This document shows, in pieces, positions 6,363-14,699 of a stretch of DNA of 26,041 bases. Source of the stretch: a virus; the IMG/VR virus record IMGVR_UViG_3300025120_000475, positions 1-26,041 of that record; one strand, 5' to 3'. Under the pieces are notes generated by a model, which worked only from the letters and a program-made list of their open reading frames with translations, had not been told where the DNA came from and ran no database searches. A program made the translations under genes and the position numbers. The stretch's first letter is position 1, and each line of letters opens with the position of its first letter.

Positions 6363-8201
6363 TTAGTTGGAGACTGCTGCTAAACTATATCTTGCTTGAG
6401 TTAGTACAGGACCAGGTGCCGATGTAGTTTCATTCGAGAAATCAATACGATCTACTGTGTCTCTTACTGGAGCAGTACCACCACCAAAGTAACCATAAGA
6501 ACTACTTGAGACTGCTGCTAAACCTTCTCTTGCTTGAGTTAGTTCATTACCTGGTTCCGAGAAAGTTTCATTAGAAAAATCAATACGGTCTATTCTATCT
6601 GTAGTAGGTTCACCACCAGCAAAATAACCATAAGAATTATTTTCGACTGCTGCTAATCGACCTCTTGCTTGAGATAGATCATTACCGGGTGCCGATGTGG
6701 TTTCATTTGAGAAATCAATACGGTCTACTGTGGTAACAAACGGTGGTGCTTCTCCACCACCAAAGTAACCATAAGAACTAGTTGAGACTGATGCTAGTTT
6801 ATCTCTTGCTTCAGATAGAATATCACCTGGGTCAGAGAAAGTCTCATTAGAGAAATCAAGACGGTCTACTGTGTCACCAATAGGGTTAGGTCCACCACCA
6901 GCAAAGTAACCATAAGAATTACTTGAGGTTGCTGCTAAACCAAATTTTCCTTGAGTTAGTTCATTACCTGGTTCCGATGTAGTTTCATTAGAGAAATCAA
7001 TACGGTCTACTGTGTCAAGAGTCTGAGTTGGTGGAGAGAAATAACCACCAGCAAAGTAACCATAAGAACTACTTGAGACTGCTGCTAATAGGGATCTTAC
7101 TTGAGATAGATTATTACCTGGTGCCGATGTAGTTTCATTAGAGAAATCAATACGGTCTACTGTGGTAACATAAGGTGGAGCAAAACCACCAGCAAAGTAA
7201 CCATAAGTTCTTGATCCTTTTGGTCGATATGATGCTCCTCCGACAACTGCTGCTAATTGGGATCTTGCTTGAGTTAGTTCATTACCTGGTAATGATAAAG
7301 TCTCATTAGAGAATTCAAGACGTTCTACTATATCGTAATAAACAGTTGGTGGAGTATTTTGTCCACCACCAAGGTAACCATAAGATCTACTTGAGACTCC
7401 TTCAAAGAGACCTCTTGCTTGAGATAAATCATTACCTGGTACAGATCCAGTCTCATTCGATAAATCAATACGACCTATTGTAGTTACATAATCCGGAGCG
7501 GGCCCTGGTGGGAAGATACCACCAGCAATGTAACCATAAAAATCATTTTGGACTGTTGCGAAATAGTATCTTGCTTGAGTTAGTTCATTACCTGGTGCCG
7601 ATACTGTCTCGTTCGAGAAATCAATACGATCTACTGTGTCCTTGGCAGGATGTCCACCACCAAAGTAACCATAAAAATCTGTTTGGACTGCTCCTAAACC
7701 ATATCTTGCTTGAGTTAAATTATAACCTGGTGCCGATCCAGTCTCATTCGAGAAATCAATACGATCTACTGTGGATCTCGATGCTCCTGGTGGATTACTA
7801 AACCCACCACCAAAGTAACCATAAGAATCGGTTTGGACTGCCGCCAGTATTCTTCTTACTTGAGTTAGATCTTTACCTGGTAGTGAGCAAGTTTCACTTG
7901 AGAAATCAAGACGTTCTACACTCGATGATTGTCCAGGTGAAAATCCACAAGCAAAGTAACCATAAGAACTATCTGAGACTGCTGCTCCCTGTCGTCTTGC
8001 TTTATTTAAATTATTACCTGGTGCCGATGTAGTTTCATTCGAGAAATCAATACGGTCTATTGTGTCTTCTAGTGCTGGACCATAACCACCAGCAAAGTAA
8101 CCATAAAGAGCAATCTCTGGCCAACTCTCAAAGTTGTCATTATTTACATTTTGAACTTGTTTTTTATATACTCTATCAAGACCAAAAATTCCTTGTGCCA
8201 T
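6363..8201 (-). CDS. Kelch-like repeat protein 3, predicted twin six-bladed propeller, putative tail fibre/adhesin
   Basis: A 612-aa third paralogue. The head (residues 1-32) ends NNDNFESWPEIAL and is followed by twelve repeats arranged six plus six around GGASYRPKGSRT. Repeat 2 has FACG with FSSETCS, and repeats 1, 5, 7-9 and 11 use the FAGG or IAGG variant of the Gly motif. Loops after the Gly motif are again the main variable part (YGPALED, IFPPGPAPDYV, HPAKD). It is the first of the three to be transcribed and follows the 199-aa oxygenase gene, with a 62-base gap holding a weak late box and a short inverted repeat. No enzymatic residues are evident. Probably a structural adhesin; whether all three are in one virion or serve as alternatives cannot be told. 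Confidence 0.72.
   Translation of the reverse strand: MAQGIFGLDRVYKKQVQNVNNDNFESWPEIALYGYFAGGYGPALEDTIDRIDFSNETTSAPGNNLNKARRQGAAVSDSSYGYFACGFSPGQSSSVERLDFSSETCSLPGKDLTQVRRILAAVQTDSYGYFGGGFSNPPGASRSTVDRIDFSNETGSAPGYNLTQARYGLGAVQTDFYGYFGGGHPAKDTVDRIDFSNETVSAPGNELTQARYYFATVQNDFYGYIAGGIFPPGPAPDYVTTIGRIDLSNETGSVPGNDLSQARGLFEGVSSRSYGYLGGGQNTPPTVYYDIVERLEFSNETLSLPGNELTQARSQLAAVVGGASYRPKGSRTYGYFAGGFAPPYVTTVDRIDFSNETTSAPGNNLSQVRSLLAAVSSSSYGYFAGGYFSPPTQTLDTVDRIDFSNETTSEPGNELTQGKFGLAATSSNSYGYFAGGGPNPIGDTVDRLDFSNETFSDPGDILSEARDKLASVSTSSYGYFGGGEAPPFVTTVDRIDFSNETTSAPGNDLSQARGRLAAVENNSYGYFAGGEPTTDRIDRIDFSNETFSEPGNELTQAREGLAAVSSSSYGYFGGGTAPVRDTVDRIDFSNETTSAPGPVLTQARYSLAAVSN
7206..7242. repeat. 37-bp identical linker block (copy 3 of 3)
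   Basis: Base-for-base the same as the blocks at 2601-2637 and 5330-5366, at the midpoint of kelch-like gene 3. Confidence 0.9.
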
Positions 8202-8219
8202 CTATTTACCCTTGGTGAC

Positions 8220-8235
8220 GAACATACAAATGTTC
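8220..8235. repeat. Short inverted repeat GAACAT-N4-ATGTTC
   Basis: Six-base arms around a four-base centre between the oxygenase gene and kelch-like gene 3. It would lie in the leader of kelch-like gene 3 if transcription begins at 8241-8247. It has no T-run, so it is not a convincing terminator. Confidence 0.45.
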
Positions 8236-8240
8236 AATAC

Positions 8241-8247
8241 TATTTAA
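8241..8247 (-). promoter_or_regulatory. Possible late promoter box TTAAATA (for kelch-like gene 3)
   Basis: TTAAATA on the minus strand follows a T-rich run after the oxygenase stop, 39 bases before the ATG at 8201. It deviates from TATAAATA/CTAAATA but has the same position relative to the genes as the better boxes upstream of kelch-like gene 2 and the 1922-aa fibre. Confidence 0.4.
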
Positions 8248-8263
8248 CAAAAAAATAATAATA

Positions 8264-8863
8264 TCATACTACCAACTCAATATTAAATGACATAGAAATT
8301 CTATTTTCATCCGAAGTATTTGGGGGAACGAAATGAGGTAACCAAGAAGGAAACAAAATTAGTTCACCTACTTTAGGATGATATGTAAAATATTCATCCG
8401 TAATCAAACAAGTTCTCTGAAAGTCCATCATTCTTGCAGGTCTTGGATCCTCAAAAACTATTTCACTATTTTCTTCAGGTAATTGTATATAATAAACTCC
8501 ACTCAACCATCCGGATGGATGAACATGAGTGAAATTAAATCCTCCCTTTGGATTAATATTTCCCCACAGTGCTCTTACAGATATTTGCGGAAGTTCTTTT
8601 TCTTTCTTAGGATTTTTATCAGATAATCTCTTGGCAATTATATGTGCGGCATTAAGTGCTTCATCCAAAAGTGGTTTAAAAATATCTTCTTGCCACAAGA
8701 GAGTATCACTCTGCCAACCATTACGATTACTTCTTGTTTGAGGTTTTACTCTTTTAGAAAGTTCAATTAAAAAGTTCTTATACTTCTGATTCTGATATTC
8801 ATTAAAGACATCAGCAATGTGTAAATTAGTTGGAAAAATAATGCCTTCTTTCAATTGACTCAT
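8264..8863 (-). CDS. Putative 2OG-Fe(II) oxygenase (TIGR02466 / 2OG-FeII_Oxy_5-like)
   Basis: A 199-aa protein. The first half is helical; the second half has FNFTHVHPSGWLSGVYYIQL (residues 109-128), IVFEDPRPAR (135-144), a FTYHPKVGELILFPSWLPHFVPP block (159-181) and ENRISMSFNI. This order of the 'H.HP....SGVYY' motif, 'DPR' and 'FPSWLPH.V.PN....RIS.SFN' matches a family of putative oxygenases common in marine phages and bacteria. Likely metal ligands include His113 or His115 and His177, and Arg188 would hold 2-oxoglutarate. The substrate is unknown. It sits between the 1922-aa fibre and kelch-like gene 3 with 18-base and 62-base gaps, so it is probably expressed late with structural genes. 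Confidence 0.8.
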   Translation of the reverse strand: MSQLKEGIIFPTNLHIADVFNEYQNQKYKNFLIELSKRVKPQTRSNRNGWQSDTLLWQEDIFKPLLDEALNAAHIIAKRLSDKNPKKEKELPQISVRALWGNINPKGGFNFTHVHPSGWLSGVYYIQLPEENSEIVFEDPRPARMMDFQRTCLITDEYFTYHPKVGELILFPSWLPHFVPPNTSDENRISMSFNIELVV

Positions 8864-8881
8864 AAAAAAAATTCAATAATA

Positions 8882-11800
8882 CTATGTTATATATTTACCG
8901 GACAAAGTAGCAGAAATAGATTCTCCATCCATACCCACAACAACAGTGTCATTTGGTGGAAGATACTTTGGTCTTTCCAAAATCTCAATTACACTATTCT
9001 TGGGCACTGTTAAATTATACACCAAGTATCCTTGTCTGACACCAGTAGTCGGAATACTACCAACAGTTCCTCCCCTATAAATGGATACTGATGCATCGGT
9101 ATCCATATTCAAACTATAGTTACATAATCGAATTGATTGGATAACTGATGAATTTGTAGTTGACGTAAACAATTCTGTTCCAGACGCTGTAGTAACAATT
9201 GTTCCAACACCAATAAAATTAGCATCAGTTTTTTCAGAATAAGTTATGAATGAATCTAATCCATTATTAACTCCAGTAGCAAGTGTACCTATTCCAGCAA
9301 ATGCTTGGAATCTTAAAATATCTGATGGTTTTGCAATGATTGGTTCTTCTAAGACTTCTAAAGCACCTTGATAAGGAATTACAACTCTTTGTGCAGTTGG
9401 AGTATTTTGTCCACCATTAAAGTCATGTCTTGAACTGAAGTAGAGGTTTGTATCATAAATGTTCGTTACACTAATAGATTCGATTATATAACTCTTACCT
9501 GCAGTTGATGGGAATGTATATGCAATTCCGGGACCAGTAAAGATATCATTGTTTGCTGCAACCGATGCGGTTCCAATACCACCAGTGACTGAAACATAAA
9601 TTGATGTTGTAATTCCAGTATTATACTTATCCCCTCCTCCAGCAGCAGAAGCAGGAAGATTGGTGAGGGCAGAACCATCCCCAACGAATGAAGTAGCAGT
9701 TACAACACCGGAGACATTAATACCACCAGTGCCTGTTATGAACTTACTATTAAAATCTAAATTGCCACCAAGTTGAGGTGTTGTATCTTCTACAACGTTC
9801 TTAAGGAATGTGCTTGCTAACTTACCATCGGCAATAGAACCTGCTAATTGTGCATTAGTTATGGTTCCACTAAGACTTGATGTTGGATAAGCAGTTGCAT
9901 CACTTAAATCAAATGCCGGAGTAGCATCAGTTGCTCCTAGTGTTAGGGTCACACCACCAACACTCATAGTTGAGTTTGCTAACTTAGCATTCGCAATAGA
10001 TCCAGCAAGTTGAGCATTGGTAATGGTTCCAACTAAACTAGAAGTAGGATAAGCAGTTGCATCACTTAAATCAAATGCCGGAGTAGCATCAGTTGCTCCT
10101 AGTGTTAGGGTCACACCACCAACACTCATAGTTGAGTTTGCTAACTTAGCATTCGCAATAGATCCAGCAAGTTGAGCATTGGTAATGGTTCCAACTAAAC
10201 TAGAAGTGGGGTAAGCAGTTGCATCACTTAAATCAAATGCTGGTGTTGCATCGGAAGCACCAAGGTCTAAACTTACTCCACCAAATGAAACACTATCGTT
10301 TGCTAACTTAGCATTCGCAATAGATCCAGCAAGTTGAGCATTAGTTATGGTTCCAGTGAGATCTGATGTAGGTAAATTTCCACTAAATGTGGTAGCAGTT
10401 AATGTTCCATTAGAAGAATTGAAAGTAAGATTAGTTCCAGTTTTTGGTGCCTGATTTCCGGTGGCTGCTGTAGTAAATACTGGGAAGCAAGTAGTGTCGG
10501 ATGATTCATCAGCAACTGGAATAGTGCTACCGGCCGGTAAGTTAGTTAAGTTAGAACCATCACCAGAGAATGATGTTGCTGTGATGACACCAGATACTTT
10601 AGCATCACCAACAACATCCAATTTTGATGTTGGATTTGTGGTCCCGATACCAATATTTTCATTTGCTCCAAATGGTGCTAACTGAATAGTACCATCAGCA
10701 TCTACATCAATTGAAGGAATGCCAGAGACATCATTGACGGAGAAGATACTTCCAGAAGTTAGATTGTTTGTGACAGAGAATAACTGACCTGCAGAACCTT
10801 GAATATCAAATGCCGATACAGCAGTGCCAACATTAACTTCAAGTGTAGATTGTGGATTATCAGTCCCTATACCAACCAAACCAGCAGAAGTTATACGAAG
10901 TCTTTCTGCATTTGATGTGTAGAGGTTTAGATTACCACCTCTCGCATTGCCCACATTTACTGATGCACCACTGTGAGCAACAAAGAATTGGTTTGATGGG
11001 GAAGCAGTATTTGCATTTGCAGCAACAATTAAAGGAACACCCCCCTCACTTGGAGTAATAAGTTTGAAAACGCCTGTTCCACTAGTTTTTACTTCAAGCG
11101 CGTTTGTTGGATTATCAGTTCCGATACCAACCAGACCAGCAGAAGTTATACGAAGTCTTTCCGTTCCTTCTGTCGTAACAATAAAACGACCATCAGATCC
11201 AGTATCAATTACTTCTGCTGATGTATTACCTTCCTCAATCTTATCTGCAACACCACCAGGAAGATTAGTTAAGTTAGCACCAGATACAGCAGGTAATGTT
11301 GCAGGGAATCTAGCATCAGGAATTGTTCCAGAACCAAGATTAGATGCGTTGAGTGAAGTTAATGATGCACCAGAACCAGAGAATGATGTTGCAGTTACAA
11401 CACCGGAGACATTAATACCACCAGTTCCGGTTATAAACTTACTATTAAAATCTAAATTGCCACCTAACTGTGGTGTAGTATCCTCAACAACATTCTTAAG
11501 GAATGTGCTTGCTAACTTACCATCGGCAATAGATCCTGCTAATTGTGCATTAGTGATTGTTCCACTAAGACTTGATGTTGGATAGTTAGTAGCATCACTT
11601 AAGTTAAATGCCGGAGTAGCATCTGAAGCACCAAGGTCTAGTGATACACCACCAAAGGAAACACTATCGTTTGCTAACTTAGCATTCGCAATAGAACCTG
11701 CTAACTGTGCATTAGTTATGGTTCCACTAAGACTTGATGTTGGATAGTTAGTAGCATCACTTAAGTTAAATGCCGGAGTAGCATCAGTTGCTCCTAGTGT

Positions 11801-14650
11801 TAGGGTCACACCACCAACACTCATGGTCGAGTTTGCTAACTTAGCATTCGCAATAGAACCTGCTAACTGTGCATTCGTAATGGTTCCAACTAAACTAGAA
11901 GTAGGATAAGCAGTAGCATCACTCAAATCAAATGCCGGTGTTGCATCGGAAGCACCAAGGTCTAATGATACTCCACCAAAGGAAACACTATCATTTACTA
12001 ACTTAGAGTTGGCAATAGAACCTGCTAATTGTGCATTAGTGATTGTTCCGACTAAACTAGAAGTAGGATAAGCAGTAGCATCACTCAAATCAAATGCCGG
12101 TGTTGCATCGGAAGCACCTAAGTCAACAGATACTCCACCAAATGAAACACTATCGTTTGCTAATGCAGAGTTAGGAATTGATGTTAGGTTAGCACCAGAA
12201 CCATGAAATAATGTTGCTGTTACACTATTGATTCCGGAAATATTAGTAGAATTATCACCTACAATATTTCCATTAGCAGTTATATCACCAGAAACCGTAA
12301 GTGCTCCTAATGTTCCAACACTCGTTAATGAAGAGTTGATAATACCACTACCAAGAGTATTGGAAGTTAAAACATCAGTCCCATTAATCTCATAATGTTT
12401 ACCCGATGCCAAGTTCCAATTTTCACTTGACATTAATGCAGATGTTGCATTATTCCAGGTGATGAACTTTCTAATACTTGTAGCACCAATACCAAGTCCG
12501 GCACCATCGAGTAAAGAATTTGTTGATACTGTCGATGCAATTCCAATATTAAAATCACCAAGTTCAATTTTATCTACATCAACAATAAACTCCGTTCCAT
12601 CTACATATAAATCACCCCTAATTCTAACGGATCCAGATGTTTGCCCAACACCAAATGGGTGAGGATCAATCCAAATTTCAGATGGACCTTCAATATATGC
12701 AGTATTTCCAACACCCGCAATAGATATACCAATGCCAGTGGTTTCAAGTTTCTTTCCTCCACTATTATATAAGGATACGCCACCATTATTAGCGGCGTAT
12801 AGCATATTGGTGCCATCTTCATCTGCCAGATAAAGATCACTTCCTCGAATTTCAAGTCTTCCAGTGCCCGATTCTTTTATGTAACTTATATTAGTTGATG
12901 AATCGTGATAAATCTGTAAGTCATCACCAGCACCAGCAGTGAACTTGCCATTATCAGGAACTCTAACAAGACCAGCAGAAGTTATACGAAGTCTTTCTGT
13001 TCCGCCAGTTTCTACAGTAACTGTATCATCAGCAGGGAATCTAATAGCAGTATTGGTGTCCCCAGTATGGACAATTTTATCTGCAATTGTTATATTATTA
13101 AAGGTAGGATCATCAGTTAATGTAACAGTAGCACCAACACCTGATGCTGTTGCCGTTAAGTTTCCACTAACAAAATTAATATTTCCAACACTGCCTGCAG
13201 AACCAACTACAGAACCTTCATCTCTTACAGTAAATCCACCTAAAGCACCTACCTGGTTAGCAGTAAGTCCCGTTAGATTAGCACCAGAACCAGAGAATGA
13301 TGTTGCAGTTACAACACCAGTAACATTAATACCACCAGTGCCTGTTATGAACTTACTATTAAAGTCTAAGTTTCCACCTAGTTGTGGTGTAGTGTCTTCT
13401 ACTACATTTTTAAGGAACGTGCTTGCTAACTTACCATCGGCAATTGATCCTGCAAGTTGAGCATTCGTTATGGTTCCACTAAGACTTGATGTTGGATAAG
13501 CAGTAGCATCAGAAAGATCAAATGCCGGAGTAGCATCAGTTGCTCCTAGTGTTAGGGTCACACCACCAACACTCATGGTCGAGTTTGCTAACTTACTATT
13601 TGCAATAGATCCAGCAAGTTGAGCATTCGTTATGGTTCCACTAAGACTTGATGTTGGATAAGCAGTAGCATCACTTAAGTTAAATGCTGGTGTGGCATCA
13701 GTGCCTCCAAGGTCTAGTGATACACCACCAAAGGAAACACTATCGTTTGCTAACTTAGCATTCGCAATAGAACCTGCTAATTGTGCATTAGTTATGGTTC
13801 CGGTTAAGGATGATGTTGGATAAGCAGTTGCATCACTTAAGTCAAATGCTGGAGTAGCATCAGTATCACCTAAATTAAGTGTTACACCACCAATGGCAAT
13901 ACTAGAATTTGTTAGTGCTCCATTAGGAATTGATGTTAAGTTTGCTCCAGAACCACTAAAGGTGGTTGCAGTTACGACACCAGAGACATTAATACCACCA
14001 GTTCCGGTTATAAACTTGCCATTAAGATCTAAGCTTCCGCCAAGTTGTGGTGTCGTATCCTCAACAACATTCTTAAGGAATGTGCTTGCTAACTTACCAT
14101 CGGCAATAGATCCAGCAAGTTGAGCATTGGTAATAGTTCCGGTTAAAGATGATGTTGGGTAGTTAGTTGCATCACTTAAGTCAAATGCTGGAGTAGCATC
14201 TGTTTGTCCAAGATCTAAACTTACTCCACCATAAGAAACACTATCGTTTACTAACTTACTATTTGCAATAGATCCAGCAAGTTGAGCATTGGTAATGGTT
14301 CCAACTAAACTAGAAGTAGGATAAGCAGTAGCATCAGATAGATTAAATGCTGGTGTTGCATCGGAAGCACCAAGGTCTAATGATACTCCACCAAAGGAAA
14401 CACTATCATTAACTAACTTACTATTCGCAATAGAACCTGCTAACTGAGCATTAGTTATGGTTCCAGTGAGATCTGTTGTCGGTAAATTTCCACTAAATGT
14501 TGTAGCAGTTACAACACCAGTAACATTAATGCCAGAAGAATTAACAGTAACCCCAGTTCCAATAATCGCGCTCGTTGCGGTTACTACCTCAGCACTAATA
14601 ATATTTCTACTATCATCAATTATAGTAGAACCTGATATCTTAATTGCCAT
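8882..14650 (-). CDS. Giant repeat-rich tail fibre protein, 1922 aa
   Basis: The largest gene in the window. The head (MAIKISGSTIIDDSRNI) leads into a long repetitive shaft. Its commonest unit, about 54 aa, begins GTITNAQLAGSIA (fourteen copies) and continues to SFGGVSLDLGASDATPAF and LSDATAYPTSSL. Other modules recur: ASTFLKNVVEDTTPQLGG with FITGTGGINVSGVVTATSF; NTAIRFPADDTVTVETGG with ERLRITSAG; LVGIGTDNP motifs; and one copy of a 140-aa module around IEGPSEIWIDPHPFGVG. These motifs are widespread in cyanophage fibres. Residues 1706-1922 form a distinct non-repetitive end with two related beta-rich domains (YIIESISVTN and VIQSIRLCN). Unlike its 1423-aa neighbour it has no S74 domain. A late promoter and a GAGGA ribosome site precede it. 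The role, distal host-binding fibre, is inferred. Confidence 0.85.
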   Translation of the reverse strand: MAIKISGSTIIDDSRNIISAEVVTATSAIIGTGVTVNSSGINVTGVVTATTFSGNLPTTDLTGTITNAQLAGSIANSKLVNDSVSFGGVSLDLGASDATPAFNLSDATAYPTSSLVGTITNAQLAGSIANSKLVNDSVSYGGVSLDLGQTDATPAFDLSDATNYPTSSLTGTITNAQLAGSIADGKLASTFLKNVVEDTTPQLGGSLDLNGKFITGTGGINVSGVVTATTFSGSGANLTSIPNGALTNSSIAIGGVTLNLGDTDATPAFDLSDATAYPTSSLTGTITNAQLAGSIANAKLANDSVSFGGVSLDLGGTDATPAFNLSDATAYPTSSLSGTITNAQLAGSIANSKLANSTMSVGGVTLTLGATDATPAFDLSDATAYPTSSLSGTITNAQLAGSIADGKLASTFLKNVVEDTTPQLGGNLDFNSKFITGTGGINVTGVVTATSFSGSGANLTGLTANQVGALGGFTVRDEGSVVGSAGSVGNINFVSGNLTATASGVGATVTLTDDPTFNNITIADKIVHTGDTNTAIRFPADDTVTVETGGTERLRITSAGLVRVPDNGKFTAGAGDDLQIYHDSSTNISYIKESGTGRLEIRGSDLYLADEDGTNMLYAANNGGVSLYNSGGKKLETTGIGISIAGVGNTAYIEGPSEIWIDPHPFGVGQTSGSVRIRGDLYVDGTEFIVDVDKIELGDFNIGIASTVSTNSLLDGAGLGIGATSIRKFITWNNATSALMSSENWNLASGKHYEINGTDVLTSNTLGSGIINSSLTSVGTLGALTVSGDITANGNIVGDNSTNISGINSVTATLFHGSGANLTSIPNSALANDSVSFGGVSVDLGASDATPAFDLSDATAYPTSSLVGTITNAQLAGSIANSKLVNDSVSFGGVSLDLGASDATPAFDLSDATAYPTSSLVGTITNAQLAGSIANAKLANSTMSVGGVTLTLGATDATPAFNLSDATNYPTSSLSGTITNAQLAGSIANAKLANDSVSFGGVSLDLGASDATPAFNLSDATNYPTSSLSGTITNAQLAGSIADGKLASTFLKNVVEDTTPQLGGNLDFNSKFITGTGGINVSGVVTATSFSGSGASLTSLNASNLGSGTIPDARFPATLPAVSGANLTNLPGGVADKIEEGNTSAEVIDTGSDGRFIVTTEGTERLRITSAGLVGIGTDNPTNALEVKTSGTGVFKLITPSEGGVPLIVAANANTASPSNQFFVAHSGASVNVGNARGGNLNLYTSNAERLRITSAGLVGIGTDNPQSTLEVNVGTAVSAFDIQGSAGQLFSVTNNLTSGSIFSVNDVSGIPSIDVDADGTIQLAPFGANENIGIGTTNPTSKLDVVGDAKVSGVITATSFSGDGSNLTNLPAGSTIPVADESSDTTCFPVFTTAATGNQAPKTGTNLTFNSSNGTLTATTFSGNLPTSDLTGTITNAQLAGSIANAKLANDSVSFGGVSLDLGASDATPAFDLSDATAYPTSSLVGTITNAQLAGSIANAKLANSTMSVGGVTLTLGATDATPAFDLSDATAYPTSSLVGTITNAQLAGSIANAKLANSTMSVGGVTLTLGATDATPAFDLSDATAYPTSSLSGTITNAQLAGSIADGKLASTFLKNVVEDTTPQLGGNLDFNSKFITGTGGINVSGVVTATSFVGDGSALTNLPASAAGGGDKYNTGITTSIYVSVTGGIGTASVAANNDIFTGPGIAYTFPSTAGKSYIIESISVTNIYDTNLYFSSRHDFNGGQNTPTAQRVVIPYQGALEVLEEPIIAKPSDILRFQAFAGIGTLATGVNNGLDSFITYSEKTDANFIGVGTIVTTASGTELFTSTTNSSVIQSIRLCNYSLNMDTDASVSIYRGGTVGSIPTTGVRQGYLVYNLTVPKNSVIEILERPKYLPPNDTVVVGMDGESISATLSGKYIT
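8892..8898 (-). promoter_or_regulatory. Weak late-promoter-like box GTAAATA (for 8264-8863)
   Basis: GTAAATATATAAC lies in the last codons of the 1922-aa fibre gene, 28 bases before the oxygenase ATG at 8863. The spacing fits the series, but the first base differs from the better boxes and it lies within coding sequence. Confidence 0.3.
9700..14470 (-). repeat. Clusters of 160-bp coding repeats in the 1922-aa fibre
   Basis: Four clusters (about 9700-10370, 11400-12150, 13300-13890 and 13960-14470) of nearly identical units encoding GTITNAQLAGSIA...LSDATAYPTSSL. Each cluster ends, in coding direction, with the TTPQLGG / FITGTGGINV module. Related units recur in the neighbouring fibre gene at about 16080-16620 and 16930-17530, giving many sites for homologous recombination. 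Confidence 0.85.
12306..12732 (-). repeat. 140-aa fibre module, copy 1 (in the 1922-aa fibre)
   Basis: Encodes the segment from about YIEGPSEIWIDPHP through DGTEFIVDVDKIELGDFNIG, ITWNNATSALMSSENWNLA and SGKHYEI to the SLTSVGTLG turn. Near-identical DNA occurs at 15202-15630 and 17686-18120 in the adjacent fibre gene. Confidence 0.85.
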
Positions 14651-14657
14651 CTACCGT

Positions 14658-14661
14658 CCTC
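14658..14661 (-). promoter_or_regulatory. Ribosome binding site (GAGG) of the 1922-aa fibre
   Basis: GAGGA lies seven bases upstream of the ATG at 14650 on the minus strand. It is one of the few clear Shine-Dalgarno sequences in the window and supports this start. Confidence 0.6.
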
Positions 14662-14688
14662 GTATACACTGGGTAGTATTATTACAAG

Positions 14689-14695
14689 TATTTAG
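14689..14695 (-). promoter_or_regulatory. T4-type late promoter box CTAAATA (for the 1922-aa fibre)
   Basis: CTAAATACTTG on the minus strand begins four bases after the TAA stop of the 1423-aa fibre (14700) and ends 38 bases before the ATG at 14650. Confidence 0.6.
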
Positions 14696-14699
14696 ACAG

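Noticed and set aside
5794-7801. Plus-strand frames within the kelch-like genes (5794-6084, 6085-6282, 7508-7801)
   Set aside because: They repeat QSNHKN/LELVHYLVP strings that mirror the kelch DNA repeats on the other strand; the minus-strand frames are the real genes.
1746-8105. Regular 140-bp repeats resembling a CRISPR-like or satellite array
   Set aside because: The repeats are in frame within complete genes, the unit is far longer than CRISPR repeats, and variation falls at codon-level loops.
1746-8201. Diversity-generating retroelement acting on the loops
   Set aside because: No reverse transcriptase, accessory gene or template repeat is visible in the window, and the loops also vary in length, which such elements do not cause.
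8203-8210. GGTAAATA next to the start of kelch-like gene 3 as a late promoter
   Set aside because: It ends only one base before the ATG and would leave no leader; the box at 8241-8247 fits better.
8220-8235. Hairpin as a Rho-independent terminator after the 199-aa oxygenase gene
   Set aside because: The stem is only six AT-rich pairs and is not followed by a T-run on the minus strand.
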